The notes beneath the pieces are model-generated. The model did no database searches and had not been told where the DNA came from. It saw only the letters and a program-made list of their open reading frames with translations. The position numbers and the translations under genes were made by a program. Of a stretch of 64,000 nt of DNA, positions 54,396-64,000 are shown piece by piece. The stretch spans positions 1,227,390 through 1,291,389 of the forward strand of contig NC_014122.1 of assembly GCF_000092305.1 (NCBI RefSeq). The letters run 5' to 3'. Origin of the DNA: Methanocaldococcus infernus ME (GTDB lineage: Archaea; AGJL01; Methanococci; Methanococcales; Methanocaldococcaceae). The first letter of the stretch is position 1; each line of letters starts with the position of its first letter.

Positions 54396-55751
54396 TTAGT
54401 AGGTTTTGGCAATAGCTATATACTTCTTTCCTTCATACTCTGTTTCTCCAAGAACCTTAGCATCAACCTTTTCTTCCAACTCCTCTTTATATATAGAGTT
54501 ATCATAAGGCACTAAAATAATCCCTCTCTTTTTCTCAAGCATTTCCTTAGCTTCTTCAACATCACAAATAGTTATGAACTTTTTAAACCTCTCCTTAGCA
54601 CTCTCCTTTAATCTCTTACTTATGTCTTCTAAGGTCTCTCTAACTTTCTCCTCTAACTCACTCTCCTCTATAACTATTTTCTCTCCTGTGTCTCTTCTAA
54701 CCAATGTTATCTTTCCCTCTTCTATATCCCTTGGTCCTATATCTATCCTTAGAGGAACTCCCTTTATCTCCCAATCATAATACTTCTTCCCAGGCCTAAT
54801 GTCTCTATCATCTATATGAACTCTATACTCCTTTAACCTCTCAGCCACTTCCTTAGCCTTATTTATAACCATCTCTTCCTTTCCTTTGAAGATTAGAGGG
54901 ATTATAACCACTTGAATAGGAGCCACTACAGGAGGTAGCTTTAAACCCTTCTCATCTCCATGGATGGCTATAATGGAAGCTATAGCCCTATCAGAGATTC
55001 CATAACATGTTTGATAAGCATAATCCTTATCTCCTGTTGGAGTTTCAAACTCTATCTCAAAGGTTTTTGAAAAATGTTGTCCTAAGTTATGGACAGTTCC
55101 TATTTGTATAGCCCTACCATCTGGGAAGATGGTGTCAAAGGCTATTGTATAATCAGCTCCAGGGAACTTATCCCACTCTGGTCTCTTTATTATTAAATAA
55201 GGAATTCCTAAGGTGTCAAAGAACTTCTTATATATTCCAATAGCTTCCTTAACTTGCTTTTCAGCCTCTTCCTTTGTAGCATGAGCTGTATGAGCCTCTT
55301 TAAAGGTCATTATCTCTCTTAGCCTTATTAATGGCCTTGTATGCTTGGTTTCATATCTGAAAGTATTGACTATCTGATATAACTTTATTGGTAAATCAGT
55401 ATGAACCTTAACCCAAAGCTTTAGCATATAATAAATAGCTGTTTCTGATGTTGGCCTTAAGGCTAATTTAACATCTAAAGGTGTTTTTCCACCATGGGTT
55501 ACCCAGTAAACCTCATCTTCAAATCCCTTTATATGCTCTCCTTCCTTAGCCAATAATGTCTCTGGGATTAATAAAGGAAAGAGCACTTGTTCATGCCCAC
55601 TTTCATCCAATAACTTGCTTAGAATTTCAAAAGTATATTTTCTAATTTTAAATCCATATGGTAGATAAACACCACATCCCTTTATTGGATATCTAACATC
55701 ATATATTTCAGCTCTCTCTAAGATTTCTGAGTACCACTCTGAAAACTCCAT
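54396..55751 (-). CDS. proS: Prolyl-tRNA synthetase, archaeal/eukaryotic type
   Basis: 451 residues. Class II motifs: motif 1 around [13 protein letters not shown], motif 2 [28 protein letters not shown], motif 3 near [20 protein letters not shown]; anticodon-binding domain ~280-380; zinc-like C-terminal domain ending in Tyr (AKTY), characteristic of the archaeal type. The CSC/CxxxC zinc set is reduced here, as far as I can see. It charges the tRNA-Pro at 25067. Confidence 0.95.
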   Translation of the reverse strand: MEFSEWYSEILERAEIYDVRYPIKGCGVYLPYGFKIRKYTFEILSKLLDESGHEQVLFPLLIPETLLAKEGEHIKGFEDEVYWVTHGGKTPLDVKLALRPTSETAIYYMLKLWVKVHTDLPIKLYQIVNTFRYETKHTRPLIRLREIMTFKEAHTAHATKEEAEKQVKEAIGIYKKFFDTLGIPYLIIKRPEWDKFPGADYTIAFDTIFPDGRAIQIGTVHNLGQHFSKTFEIEFETPTGDKDYAYQTCYGISDRAIASIIAIHGDEKGLKLPPVVAPIQVVIIPLIFKGKEEMVINKAKEVAERLKEYRVHIDDRDIRPGKKYYDWEIKGVPLRIDIGPRDIEEGKITLVRRDTGEKIVIEESELEEKVRETLEDISKRLKESAKERFKKFITICDVEEAKEMLEKKRGIILVPYDNSIYKEELEEKVDAKVLGETEYEGKKYIAIAKTY

Positions 55752-55767
55752 ATTCTTTCACCATTTT

Positions 55768-56526
55768 TTATGTGTCTAAGGGAATTACTATAGGGATATT
55801 ATTTATTTTTTGTATAGTTACATCAATCTCATAAACCTCTCTTATAATATCAGGAGTCACACTATCCTTTTTTCTAACATCAACAATTTTACCATCTTTC
55901 ATAAATATGAGTGTGTCAGAATATCTTAAAGCTAAGTTTATGTCATGCATAACCATTATTGTAACTATATTCTTCTCCTTTGTAATTTTTCTAATCAACT
56001 TTAAAATTTCAATTTGGTTTTTTAGATCTAAGTTATTTGTGGGCTCATCCAATAGTAAAACCTTTGGCTCTTGGACTAAGGCTCTGGCTATAACAACCTT
56101 TTGTAACTCTCCTCCTGAAAGCTCATTTGTATATCTTAAAGTATAGTCCTCTAAGTTAAGTAATTTTATTATTTCATAGGTCTTTTTCAAGTCTTCTTTA
56201 GAAGGCTCCCATGTAATAAATGGCTTTCTTCCTAATAGTATGGTGTCAAATACTGTTAAATATGTACCATCAGACTTTTGTGGAACATAGCCTAAAAGTT
56301 TGGCCAAGCTTTTCCTATCTAAATTATTTAAATTTAAATTTTCTAATAAAATAGTTCCTTTCTTAGGTTTTAAAATCTTTGCTATACACTTTAATAGTGT
56401 TGATTTTCCAGCACCATTAACCCCTAATATAGAAACAAGCTCTCCCTTAGAGACATTAAATTTCACATTATCTAACACTTTTTTACTCTTATAATAAAAC
56501 TCTATACCCTCAACAGATAGGATCAT
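55768..56526 (-). CDS. B12/iron-type ABC transporter ATPase (second system)
   Basis: 252 residues. Walker A GVNGAGKST, signature LSGGELQ, Walker B VLLLDEPTNNLD, H-loop VMHD: an intact BtuD/FecE-type ATPase of normal length, without the extra domain of the ATPase at 37596. Last gene of the minus-strand operon binding protein-methyltransferase-permease-ATPase, 25 bp after the permease. Confidence 0.93.
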   Translation of the reverse strand: MILSVEGIEFYYKSKKVLDNVKFNVSKGELVSILGVNGAGKSTLLKCIAKILKPKKGTILLENLNLNNLDRKSLAKLLGYVPQKSDGTYLTVFDTILLGRKPFITWEPSKEDLKKTYEIIKLLNLEDYTLRYTNELSGGELQKVVIARALVQEPKVLLLDEPTNNLDLKNQIEILKLIRKITKEKNIVTIMVMHDINLALRYSDTLIFMKDGKIVDVRKKDSVTPDIIREVYEIDVTIQKINNIPIVIPLDT

Positions 56527-56551
56527 AATAAATTCCCCCCTAAAAAGAGAT

Positions 56552-57586
56552 TTATTTCATCTTTAGTAGGAGATATAAAAACATTGGAGCCCCTAAGAAT
56601 GAGGTTAGTATCCCAACAGGCAGAATAATTGGAGCCATAATGGTTCTTGCTAATGTATCTGAAACCAATAAAATGAGAGATCCTAATGTAGAAGTTAGAG
56701 GAATAAGAAATCTATCATCATCACCTATTAGTATCCTTGATATATGTGGAGAAATTAAACCTATAAAGCCAATGATTCCCAAAAAAGAAACTGTCACTGC
56801 AACCAGTAGAGAAGATAAAAATAACCCTATTAATCTTTCCCTTTCTACATCAACACCTAAAGATTTGGCTACATCCTCTCCAAGAGTTAGGGAAAGATAA
56901 TTCCATCTTTTGTAGTAAAAATATACTATAATAGATATAGTAACCAAAAACATTAGAAATAGCTCATTCCAAACAACCCTTCCTAAGTCTCCAAAGCTCC
57001 AATAAACTATAGCTGCTAACTGTAGTTCATCAGCAAAGTATTGTAGTAAGATGGTTCCAGCAGTAAATAAGGAACTTATGGCTACTCCAGACAAAATAAC
57101 TGCCTCTGGAGACAAATTTTTAATCTTAGATAAAATTAAAATTATTATTATGGCTAAAAATGCTCCTAAAAAAGCAAAGAGGGTTATAAAATAAGGATTG
57201 TTAATTATTATCCCAGCTTTTTTAATTTCTCCAAAACCAAATAAAATAATTGCCAAAGCAGCTCCAAACATGGCTCCATGAGATACTCCTAAGGTGAATG
57301 GGCTTGCCAATGGGTTTTTTAAGAGCCTTTGCATAACTAAACCAGACACTGATAAAGCTGCTCCTGCGATTATTGCTCCTATAACTCTTGGCATCCTTAA
57401 GTTCCAAACAACTACATTAACATATTTATTAGTATCCATAAAAAAGATTGCCCTTATAACCTCATCAAATTTTAAAGTGTAGTCTCCAACAGAAAGGGAA
57501 ACTATTATAAATATTATTAAAATAGCTGTGACAAAACATATAGTTAGTATTTTTCTTTTAATATATTCCTTATAATTAATGACCAT
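56552..57586 (-). CDS. B12/iron-type ABC transporter permease (second system)
   Basis: 344 residues, about ten membrane helices, with LRMPRVIGAIIAGAALSVSGLVMQ, NPLASPFTLGVSHGA, GEDVAKSLGVDVER and GFIGLISPHISRIL, all FecCD/BtuC hallmarks. Only one permease here, so a homodimer, unlike the island system with two. Its start shares a base with the methyltransferase stop. Confidence 0.93.
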   Translation of the reverse strand: MVINYKEYIKRKILTICFVTAILIIFIIVSLSVGDYTLKFDEVIRAIFFMDTNKYVNVVVWNLRMPRVIGAIIAGAALSVSGLVMQRLLKNPLASPFTLGVSHGAMFGAALAIILFGFGEIKKAGIIINNPYFITLFAFLGAFLAIIIILILSKIKNLSPEAVILSGVAISSLFTAGTILLQYFADELQLAAIVYWSFGDLGRVVWNELFLMFLVTISIIVYFYYKRWNYLSLTLGEDVAKSLGVDVERERLIGLFLSSLLVAVTVSFLGIIGFIGLISPHISRILIGDDDRFLIPLTSTLGSLILLVSDTLARTIMAPIILPVGILTSFLGAPMFLYLLLKMK

Positions 57587-58593
57587 TACTCCACCTTTTT
57601 AGAAATTATCATCTTACTTCCTCTATAGCACTTTAACTCTAAAAATTCCTTTAAATCTACAATATCTAAAATTTCAAAGCCTAAATTTTCTAAATAGTCT
57701 AAGTAATCATTAAAACTTAGATCTCCTTCAAAAGTAAATCTAATTGGACTTTTTCTTAAAATGTCTGATTTTCTCATTAGCCAATCAATATTATTTACAT
57801 AGAATTCTAAATCTTCTTCACCATCCCAAAAGAATTGTTTGTTAATAAACAAGCCTCCAATATTTAAGGCATCATATACTTTCCTAATTATCTCTGGATT
57901 TTTTCCTCCAGGATGATAAGAGCTAAAAATAATGTCATAGTTCTCTCCAATACTATCCTTCCAGAAATTTCCTTTTATAAGCTCTATATTTTTAGCTTTA
58001 TATTTTTCAATATATTTTCTTGTTTCTTCTATCACTTCTGGAAGATCAAAAACATAGCACTTTAAATTTTTATTCAACTTGCTAAAGTATATTGCATACA
58101 ATCCATGCCCTCCAGCTAAGTCTAAAAGCTTTTTAGCATTCTTAATTTCATTTTTAAATCTTAGTCTTATATACTCCATAATCCTTGGTAATTCCCAAAC
58201 CTTACACTCATTAGCCATTTTATGGATAACTTTAGTAAAGTTTAACCTTTTTTCTTTAAAATCCTTCCAATTCTCAATATCATTAAAATATTCATCCTCA
58301 AGATAAGGAATTATTGAGAATTCAGAATTCTCTCTTAGATATAGATCAGAAACTAAAGTATTTTTGTATTTTCCTCTTATTTTTTCAATTAGTTTCAACT
58401 CTAATAGAATTTTTAATATATATTCTAATATGTTTTTATCCAAATTTATTTTAATTAAAATTTCATCAAAAGTTTTAGGCTCTGATAGAATGTCAAAAAT
58501 TTTTAACTCAATAGCCTTTTTTAATATGTAAAATAGTTTTATATTTATATACAAATCATAAAAAATATCTAAAATATATGGTTTCTTAATCAT
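57586..58593 (-). CDS. SAM-dependent methyltransferase (O-methyltransferase family 2 type) in a transport operon
   Basis: 335 residues from ATG 58593, inside the 3' end of the binding protein gene. N-terminal ~95 residues are a winged-helix dimerisation domain ([20 protein letters not shown]); the SAM-binding motif is [16 protein letters not shown] (~residue 163), then [17 protein letters not shown]. Typical substrates in the family are hydroxylated small molecules; the true one is unknown. Its position between the binding protein and permease of an importer is notable: it could methylate the imported ligand or make a chelator. Confidence 0.85.
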   Translation of the reverse strand: MIKKPYILDIFYDLYINIKLFYILKKAIELKIFDILSEPKTFDEILIKINLDKNILEYILKILLELKLIEKIRGKYKNTLVSDLYLRENSEFSIIPYLEDEYFNDIENWKDFKEKRLNFTKVIHKMANECKVWELPRIMEYIRLRFKNEIKNAKKLLDLAGGHGLYAIYFSKLNKNLKCYVFDLPEVIEETRKYIEKYKAKNIELIKGNFWKDSIGENYDIIFSSYHPGGKNPEIIRKVYDALNIGGLFINKQFFWDGEEDLEFYVNNIDWLMRKSDILRKSPIRFTFEGDLSFNDYLDYLENLGFEILDIVDLKEFLELKCYRGSKMIISKKVE

Positions 58594-59686
58594 TGCTCTC
58601 ACTTAAATTTAATCTCTTAAAACCTCCCCAAAATTGAGCCATTTCTTTATAAACAGGTTTTCCTACTAAAAATACATAAATTTCATCTGCTTTCTCCTCA
58701 GGGTTTATATCTTTAAATCTCTCTGGATAAAGAATTTTTCCAATATAGTAAGCATCTGCAAGTGCAGTTCCTATATTTGTTGTGTAAAAGTTGTAAGGAA
58801 GCAAGCCATACACATCTCCATTTTTAAATGCTTTTAGAGAGTTATAGAATTCCTTATTCCTCTTGTAGTCATTGATAACTAACTTTAATCCTCCTTCATC
58901 TATAAAGATAATGTCTGGATTCCACTTTAAGAGTTGTTCTTTACTTATAAACACATGTCCTGTTTTGTTTAACTGATCTACTACATTTCTTGCATGAACA
59001 GCTTCAAAGGGAGGATATTTGCACATTGTACTCTCAATTCCCCTCTGTCCTTTATATCCAATTCCCCCAACATAAACTGTTAGTTTTTTATCTTCTGGAA
59101 TATCTTTAGTTCTACTATTTAGATCATTTAAACAATTGTCAATAAATTTTATAACTTCTTTAGCCCTATCCTCTTTGTTTAGTATTTTTCCAGCTAATTC
59201 TAATGATGTATAAAGCTCTTCTTCATTAAATGTAGCTAACTTCCCATAACTTAAAACTACTACAGGAATTCCAGTTCTTTCTTGTATTTTATCAGCTTGC
59301 TCTTTGGTTATGTAGCATGCAAATATCACATCTGGCTCAACTTTTAATATTTCCTCTAAGTTAGGCTTTGGATTAGGTCCACCTTGTCCTATAGTAGGAA
59401 GTTTAGCTAATTCAGGATGTGCCAACCTATAAGGTCTCCCATATGGTGTCCATAACTTCTCAGCATCTTCAACTCCAACAACCTTGTCAGTGGCATTTAG
59501 ATAAACTATAAGTCTTAGACATCCTGGGCCAATGCACACAATTCTATTAACATCCTTTGGAACCTCTACATCTCTTCCTAAAAGGTCTTTAACCTTTACA
59601 TGCTCTTCTAAATTTTTATTATTGTTTATACATCCACATGTAAATATTAGTAACAAAAATACTAAAAATATTAATATTTTCCTCAT
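58586..59686 (-). CDS. B12/iron-type ABC solute-binding lipoprotein (second system)
   Basis: 366 residues. Lipobox TCGC (Cys near 18-19) gives lipid anchoring. Peripla_BP_2 domain: [30 protein letters not shown] in part, [22 protein letters not shown], and the [12 protein letters not shown] end seen in methanogen metal-complex binding proteins. It is the lipid-anchored counterpart of the dockerin-bearing proteins at 32624 and 47062. First gene of its operon; TATA-like element upstream at ~59730. Confidence 0.92.
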   Translation of the reverse strand: MRKILIFLVFLLLIFTCGCINNNKNLEEHVKVKDLLGRDVEVPKDVNRIVCIGPGCLRLIVYLNATDKVVGVEDAEKLWTPYGRPYRLAHPELAKLPTIGQGGPNPKPNLEEILKVEPDVIFACYITKEQADKIQERTGIPVVVLSYGKLATFNEEELYTSLELAGKILNKEDRAKEVIKFIDNCLNDLNSRTKDIPEDKKLTVYVGGIGYKGQRGIESTMCKYPPFEAVHARNVVDQLNKTGHVFISKEQLLKWNPDIIFIDEGGLKLVINDYKRNKEFYNSLKAFKNGDVYGLLPYNFYTTNIGTALADAYYIGKILYPERFKDINPEEKADEIYVFLVGKPVYKEMAQFWGGFKRLNLSESND

Positions 59687-59870
59687 AAAATCACCTTATG
59701 GCATGAAAATTAGTATGAAGAATATATTAAAGAGTATTATTATATAAACCTAACTGCTTAAGTTATTCTGATAGAAATTATTAAAAATTTGCAGTTATAA
59801 ATTAAAAGAAAATCTTAAAATTAAATAAATCTAATTTTAGTTTTGGATAGTGAGGAGAATGGTGGAGAGC

Positions 59871-60182
59871 TTGAACATGAAAAAACTCTGGGAAGAATTA
59901 TTAGAGATAGCTAAAACATATCACAAAGAGAACAAATATTTTTACTCAAAAACAAAAAGAGGAGTTTATAAAATAAAGAGCTATGATAAAGATAAAATTG
60001 TAATAAAAAAGTTTAATGGGCTTGATGAAGTCCTAACAAAGAATAGGTTGTTTAGTAACATAGACAAGTTAATTTATGGAACTCCTTGGAAAATTTCTTC
60101 TTGCCTTAAAACTTTCCTCCTGCTCCACCCAAAAATTAAAGAAGAGAATGGAAATTTAAAGTTAGTTAATGAAGAAGATTAA
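59871..60182 (+). CDS. Small hypothetical protein
   Basis: 103 residues from TTG 59871, chosen because GGTGGAGAGC stands at good SD distance; ATG 59877, ATG 59859 and GTG 59850 are alternatives. Basic, helical, soluble; no family recognised. N-terminal part KLWEELLEIAKTYHKENKYFYSKT. It is short, but the SD and codon use support translation. Convergent with the gene at 60210. Confidence 0.55.
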   Translation: MNMKKLWEELLEIAKTYHKENKYFYSKTKRGVYKIKSYDKDKIVIKKFNGLDEVLTKNRLFSNIDKLIYGTPWKISSCLKTFLLLHPKIKEENGNLKLVNEED

Positions 60183-60209
60183 TTAATCTTTGAAAATTTT
60201 ATATATTCT

Positions 60210-60797
60210 TCATTTCATTAGAGATCCAAAAATGGAGAAGAATATGTAGTCAAACTTAGTTTCTTTAAATATCTCATCTAAAACACAGCTAACCCAAATA
60301 CTTGGAAGTCTCCTAAACTTAATTCCTACTAAGCCCTCAAGAATTCTAAGTTTATTTTTATGCAACATAGAACTTTTTAAGTTATCACATATAAAAATAT
60401 TTTTAAGTTTATTAGGTAATTTTTTATTTAAATTATTTCTTTTATATAATATCTTTTTAATATACTTTGGATCCTCTCCAAAGACTTCATAAAATCTTGG
60501 ATCCTCAGATTTTAACCAGTTAATAGCTGAATTTACAATAATTGAACATACAGCTCCTATATGAACATAACCATTATCAGGATATTCAGAGAAGTCATCA
60601 ATAACAGCCAACTTTCTTTTAGTTTTTGGAGCTATGATATAAAATTTTGAAAATTTTAAGTCATCATATTCAACATTAAAAGTTAGATATTTTATAAGTT
60701 TTTTAGCAAGATTGTTATCATATGGGCTAAAAATAGGGTATTTCTCTAAATATTTTTTAAGTTCATGCATATCTAAATTTCTTTCATGTTCATTCAT
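60210..60797 (-). CDS. Hypothetical protein
   Basis: 195 residues; SD GAGGTGGTTTT before ATG 60797. Soluble, with no signal or membrane segment. FYIIAPKTKRKLAVIDDFSEYPDNGYVHIGAVCSII in pieces is the most distinctive part. No family recognised. Divergent from the DUF2120-like gene; only 34 bp separate the two starts, so the promoters overlap. Confidence 0.6.
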   Translation of the reverse strand: MNEHERNLDMHELKKYLEKYPIFSPYDNNLAKKLIKYLTFNVEYDDLKFSKFYIIAPKTKRKLAVIDDFSEYPDNGYVHIGAVCSIIVNSAINWLKSEDPRFYEVFGEDPKYIKKILYKRNNLNKKLPNKLKNIFICDNLKSSMLHKNKLRILEGLVGIKFRRLPSIWVSCVLDEIFKETKFDYIFFSIFGSLMK

Positions 60798-60831
60798 AAA
60801 ACCACCTCAAAAAACCTTTTTAGGTGAGACT

Positions 60832-61119
60832 ATGAAAAAGCTGGCTGTTGATGCTGTCATTTATGTTAGAGAGGGATTTAACTTTGATGAAGCATTTAAT
60901 AAAGTTTTAGAAATATTAGGAGAGGATGTTAAAATTATCTCCTTGGAAAGGCCTGAATTAGCTTTATTTTATGATGACCAATACTTTTATAGATGTGGCT
61001 TTATGTTAGATAAGGAGCTAAAAGAAGAGGTGGATGTTGAAAAAATTAGAGAGAAGTTAAAAGATATTTTTAAGGATGAAATTATTTATACTTTAACATG
61101 TGAGATTTTAGGAGATTAA
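60832..61119 (+). CDS. Small methanogen protein, DUF2120-like
   Basis: 95 residues from ATG 60832 with SD GGTGAGAC. Ferredoxin-like alpha/beta pattern (KLAVDAVIYVREGFNFDEAFNKVLE, IISLERPELALFYDD). I associate it with DUF2120, a methanogen-restricted family of unknown function; the family call is tentative. 13 bp before cca, so probably co-transcribed. Confidence 0.65.
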   Translation: MKKLAVDAVIYVREGFNFDEAFNKVLEILGEDVKIISLERPELALFYDDQYFYRCGFMLDKELKEEVDVEKIREKLKDIFKDEIIYTLTCEILGD

Positions 61120-61132
61120 AAGGTGAAGAGCT

Positions 61133-62407
61133 TTGAAATTTTTAAAAAAGATCTTGGAAGAAGTGAAACCATCAGAGGAAGAGGTTAGGGAGTTAAAGGA
61201 AGTTGCCAACAAGGTTATAGATAAAATTAAAGAGTTCTCTGACAACTCTGTTTTAGAGGTTTTACACCTTGGCTCATCTGCAAGGAACACAAATTTAAAG
61301 AATGACTTTGATATTGATATATTTGTTTTATTTGATAAATCCCTTTCAATTGAAGAGTTAGAGAGAAAGGGCTTAGAACTTGGAAAAAAAGCCTTAGAGA
61401 GCTTAGGAGGCTCTTATGTAATAAGCTATGCCTCCCATCCTTATGTTAAGGGAAAGCTTGGGAAGTATAATATAGATATAGTTCCATGCTATAAAATAGA
61501 GTTTGGAGAGAAGATTATATCAGCTGTTGATAGAACTCCACTACACCACAAATTTTTAGTTGAGAGGTTAAATGAAAAGCTGTGTGATGAAGTTAGACTA
61601 TTAAAAGCTTTTTTAAAGAGCTTAAATATTTATGGCTCTGATGTAAAAACTAAGGGATTCTCTGGCTATCTCTGTGAGCTTCTAATTTTAAAATATGGCT
61701 CTTTTTTAAACCTCTTACAAGATGCTCAAAATTGGAGGTTAAGGAAAGTTATTATTTTAGATGACATCTATAAAATTTATGAGAATCCCAAATTTAAGGA
61801 GTTTGATGATCCTCTAATTGTCTATGATCCCACAGATTTAAATAGAAATGTAGCCTCTCCCCTTAGTAAAGAGAATTTTTGTAAATTTGTTTATTACTCA
61901 TGGCTCTTTTTAAGTGAGCCTAAGGAAGAGTTTTTCTACAACTACCATAAGAGGTTAGAAGAAGAGCTTAATGAGAGAGAACATGGGTTCATTGTAAAAT
62001 TGGAATTTCCAAAGGAAGAGGTTGATGATATTGTCTATCCTCAACTTGAAAAGTTAGAAAAAAGTATAAATAAGCATATTATAAAAAATGATTTTGTTCC
62101 AATAAGAAGTAAGTGCTACACCACTGATAACTATTGTTATATAGAGTGGGAATTTCTTGTTTATGAGCTTCCAAATGTTAAGGTTATTGAAGGTCCTCCA
62201 ATTTTTGCCAAGGAGAGGGTTAAATCTTTCATAAGGAAGCATAAAAAGACTTTTGTTAAGGATTGTAAGCTCTGCTGTTATGAGGAGAGGAAGTATAAGA
62301 ATGTCTTAGAGCTATTTAAAGATATTTTAAATAAGAAAGTTCCTATTGCAAAAACTAAGCATATTAGTTTAGAGAAAGGTAAATTGATATGGAGTCAAGT
62401 ACAATAA
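61133..62407 (+). CDS. cca: CCA tRNA nucleotidyltransferase, archaeal class I
   Basis: 424 residues from TTG 61133 (SD GGTGA). Nucleotidyltransferase motif LGSSARNTNLKNDFDIDIF, with catalytic Asp60 and Asp62; SYASHPYVKGKLGKYNIDIVPCY follows (in pieces). Adds or repairs the 3' CCA of tRNAs; needed at least for tRNA-Ile and tRNA-Lys in this window, which lack encoded CCA. Full length for the archaeal enzyme. Overlaps the next gene by 19 bp. Confidence 0.95.
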   Translation: MKFLKKILEEVKPSEEEVRELKEVANKVIDKIKEFSDNSVLEVLHLGSSARNTNLKNDFDIDIFVLFDKSLSIEELERKGLELGKKALESLGGSYVISYASHPYVKGKLGKYNIDIVPCYKIEFGEKIISAVDRTPLHHKFLVERLNEKLCDEVRLLKAFLKSLNIYGSDVKTKGFSGYLCELLILKYGSFLNLLQDAQNWRLRKVIILDDIYKIYENPKFKEFDDPLIVYDPTDLNRNVASPLSKENFCKFVYYSWLFLSEPKEEFFYNYHKRLEEELNEREHGFIVKLEFPKEEVDDIVYPQLEKLEKSINKHIIKNDFVPIRSKCYTTDNYCYIEWEFLVYELPNVKVIEGPPIFAKERVKSFIRKHKKTFVKDCKLCCYEERKYKNVLELFKDILNKKVPIAKTKHISLEKGKLIWSQVQ

Positions 62408-63810
62408 TAAAGAAGGTTAATGAATTCTTAGACTCTATAAAGAATATAAATAAAGAGATTGAAGAGGCTCTTAAGAAAAATAAAGTAGACAATATTATAA
62501 AAAAATTGAGGGAAAATTTAGAGATTTTACATGAATTTAAAGCTAAGATGGAATTTTTAGAATTTGACTCTCCTTATAAAAATATAGTTAAAATTAAAGC
62601 TGATTCAGAGAGTGCTCAAGAAATTTCCAACTTCTCAAGTTATTTGAGGAGAGTAGCCAATGAGAAAAAAGCCTCTCTGGAGAGGGTTAAGCATGCCTTA
62701 GCTTCTCATAAGATGGCTATAGCCCATCTAACTGATGACATTGGAAATAAAAAAATTGTTGTTCACTTGCCACTTGATGGCTCTTATAAGGAGAAGATAT
62801 TTACACTCCCAACTTATTTAATAGCTCTCTACAAAGATTTCTTAGATGTGCTTGAGCCTAAAGGTAGAGGGGTTTTAACCTCTTACACCATATCCTTCAT
62901 CTCATTTAAAGATGGGAAGAGAAGCTTTAATAGAGTTAAAGTAGAGGATCCAAACTATGAGAAGTACTTAAAGGAAAGATTTGGGAATGTGATAATTACA
63001 GGGATAAAGAAGAATTATTCAAAGAATAAGCTTATTGAAGACCAACATGTTAGGAAATGCTTAGCCATCTCATACATTTATGCTTACAAGGATGAGATAG
63101 AGGAAGAAATAGAGAGAAGGTTAAAAAATATTTTAAATGAGAAAGAGAGAAGAATTTTAAAGGAGTATTTGGAACTTTGTAAAGATTTTAAAGATGAGTG
63201 TGATGTCTTTGGTGGAATACTTGATGTTAGAGCCTTGGAAGAGAAGATGTTGAAAGAGCTTAATTTTAAAAAATTGTTGGAAGAGAGGGGCTTATATAAA
63301 GATGGAGAGCCAATAGAGGAGTTGAGAAAGGCTATAGAGGTTAAAGAAACAATTTCTAAGGAAGTTGGTAAAGACATAGTCCTTAGGAAGTTCTCAGAGG
63401 ATATATTTAAATTTTATTTATATAAAAATCCTGATGAGAGGAGTAGATCTTCTCTTTTCCCTTCAATCATTACAACTCCTAACATAAGTTATTTAAATTG
63501 GCTAAAATTGGACATTGATGGAAAGAAAGTTTTAGATATTAAATTTAAGCTTGAGCCAGAGTTTCCTAAGTATAACTTATCAACTAAATACCTTGGTGGA
63601 GCTATTTTATACTTACTTTATGACTGGGACACTGTTGAAAGATATGGATTTAAAAGGAAGGATGTTGAAGACCTTTTAAAAAAGATGGCTTTAGTTGAGC
63701 CAATTAAGGAGATGCTTAAAGATAAAGTTGATATTAAAAAGTTGGAGAGATTTGGAAAGGTTAAGAAGAAAAAGACTAAGAAGTTCTTAGAAGCCCTTGG
63801 AGGTTTATAA
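62389..63810 (+). CDS. Methanogen protein, DUF530-like
   Basis: 473 residues, highly charged and helical, with predicted coiled-coil stretches at ~15-60 and ~235-275. I associate it with the methanogen family DUF530; no function known. ATG 62389 lies in cca, and its stop TAA shares its last A with the ATG of the PHP gene, so cca, this gene and the PHP gene are translationally linked. The C-terminus is a lysine-rich KVKKKKTKKF tail, suggesting nucleic-acid contact. Confidence 0.7.
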   Translation: MESSTIIKKVNEFLDSIKNINKEIEEALKKNKVDNIIKKLRENLEILHEFKAKMEFLEFDSPYKNIVKIKADSESAQEISNFSSYLRRVANEKKASLERVKHALASHKMAIAHLTDDIGNKKIVVHLPLDGSYKEKIFTLPTYLIALYKDFLDVLEPKGRGVLTSYTISFISFKDGKRSFNRVKVEDPNYEKYLKERFGNVIITGIKKNYSKNKLIEDQHVRKCLAISYIYAYKDEIEEEIERRLKNILNEKERRILKEYLELCKDFKDECDVFGGILDVRALEEKMLKELNFKKLLEERGLYKDGEPIEELRKAIEVKETISKEVGKDIVLRKFSEDIFKFYLYKNPDERSRSSLFPSIITTPNISYLNWLKLDIDGKKVLDIKFKLEPEFPKYNLSTKYLGGAILYLLYDWDTVERYGFKRKDVEDLLKKMALVEPIKEMLKDKVDIKKLERFGKVKKKKTKKFLEALGGL

Positions 63811-64000
63811 TGATTGATGTAGATTTACACATTCATTCAAAGTATTCAGGTGGAACATCAAAAGATATGAATGTAGAGAATATCTTAAAATATAGTAAGG
63901 TTAAGGGCTTAGATGTTGTTGGAACAGGAGATTGTTTAAATCCTAAGTATTTAGAGGAAATAAAGGAATTTAAAGATAGAGAGTTAGTTTTAACTGTAGA
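63810..64000 (+). CDS. PHP-domain phosphoesterase, N-terminal fragment (3' end outside window)
   Basis: 63 codons before the window ends. MIDVDLHIHSKYSGGTS has the first PHP metal-binding motif (HIHSKYS), and LDVVGTGDCLNPKYLEEI the second. PHP domains hydrolyse phosphoesters (histidinol phosphatase, polymerase proofreading, and TIGR00375-type archaeal proteins); the last resembles this best. Confidence 0.8.
   Translation, partial: MIDVDLHIHSKYSGGTSKDMNVENILKYSKVKGLDVVGTGDCLNPKYLEEIKEFKDRELVLTV

Noticed and set aside
53622-54515. Long open frame of 297 codons on the plus strand
   Set aside because: It lies opposite cofE, which has clear family motifs; the plus-strand product is low-complexity Ser/Leu/Pro with no recognisable domain.

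Overview
The window looks like chromosome of a hyperthermophilic methanogen of the Methanocaldococcus type (Methanocaldococcaceae). The evidence is a very AT-rich genome with GC-rich tRNA and 5S genes, archaeal ribosomal proteins, topoisomerase VI, archaeal ProRS, Trm1, Taw3 and Tsr3, a C-terminally extended histone, and coenzyme genes typical of methanogens (cofE for F420, comD for coenzyme M). Most starts follow a GGTGA-type Shine-Dalgarno (SD), and there are many 1-4 bp stop/start overlaps. No stretch over 300 bp lacks a gene.

Layout. 1-5905: core genes on + (end of a DHH phosphoesterase, histone, thpR, two unknowns, thiDN, a DUF2117-like protein, engB). 5907-5976 holds a candidate H/ACA guide RNA on the minus strand, followed by an archaeal STAND-type ATPase. 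7134-9711 is the tungstate/molybdate transporter wtpABC, facing a PP2C phosphatase. 10521-24904 is translation and RNA modification: trm1, tRNA-Ile, taw3, a PP-loop enzyme, cobT, comD, rps3ae-rps2, rpl10e, tRNA-Ser, a THUMP protein, tsr3, eL40, L7Ae, eS28, eL24, a C5 DNA methyltransferase, rio2 and purE. 24976-25618 is a stable-RNA cluster: tRNA Thr, Pro, Tyr, Lys, 5S rRNA, tRNA Asp. Then come a polyferredoxin, bioF, asnB and an M20 deacylase.

29858-48384 is an accessory island and the main discovery. Two ABC-transporter solute-binding proteins of the B12/ferric-siderophore type carry N-terminal dockerin domains. Between and beside them are four surface proteins with cohesin-like domains: one ends in an S-layer-type C-terminal domain and three end in a membrane helix. 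The island also has two BtuC/FecD-type permeases, an ATPase with an extra C-terminal domain, intact cbiZ (corrinoid remodelling), a TIM-barrel protein, a decayed cobN and a decayed radical-SAM gene. I read it as a cohesin-dockerin surface system that docks binding proteins to the cell envelope to capture corrinoids (less likely iron complexes) for an ABC importer. The assignment of function is inference; the domains are visible.

48626-64000 returns to core genes: a LEA14-like lipoprotein, top6A, a YcaO protein, pstS, cofE, proS, a second and conventional lipoprotein-based B12/iron-type ABC operon containing a methyltransferase, cca, a DUF530-like protein and the start of a PHP-domain protein.

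Other points: two genes (DUF2209-like and rio2) appear to start at ATA inside ATAA stop/start overlaps. A 166-bp inverted repeat links two cohesin genes. A hairpin in the L7Ae leader can pair with its own SD. CG dinucleotides are almost absent from core genes but present in the island and in the ATPase at 6033.
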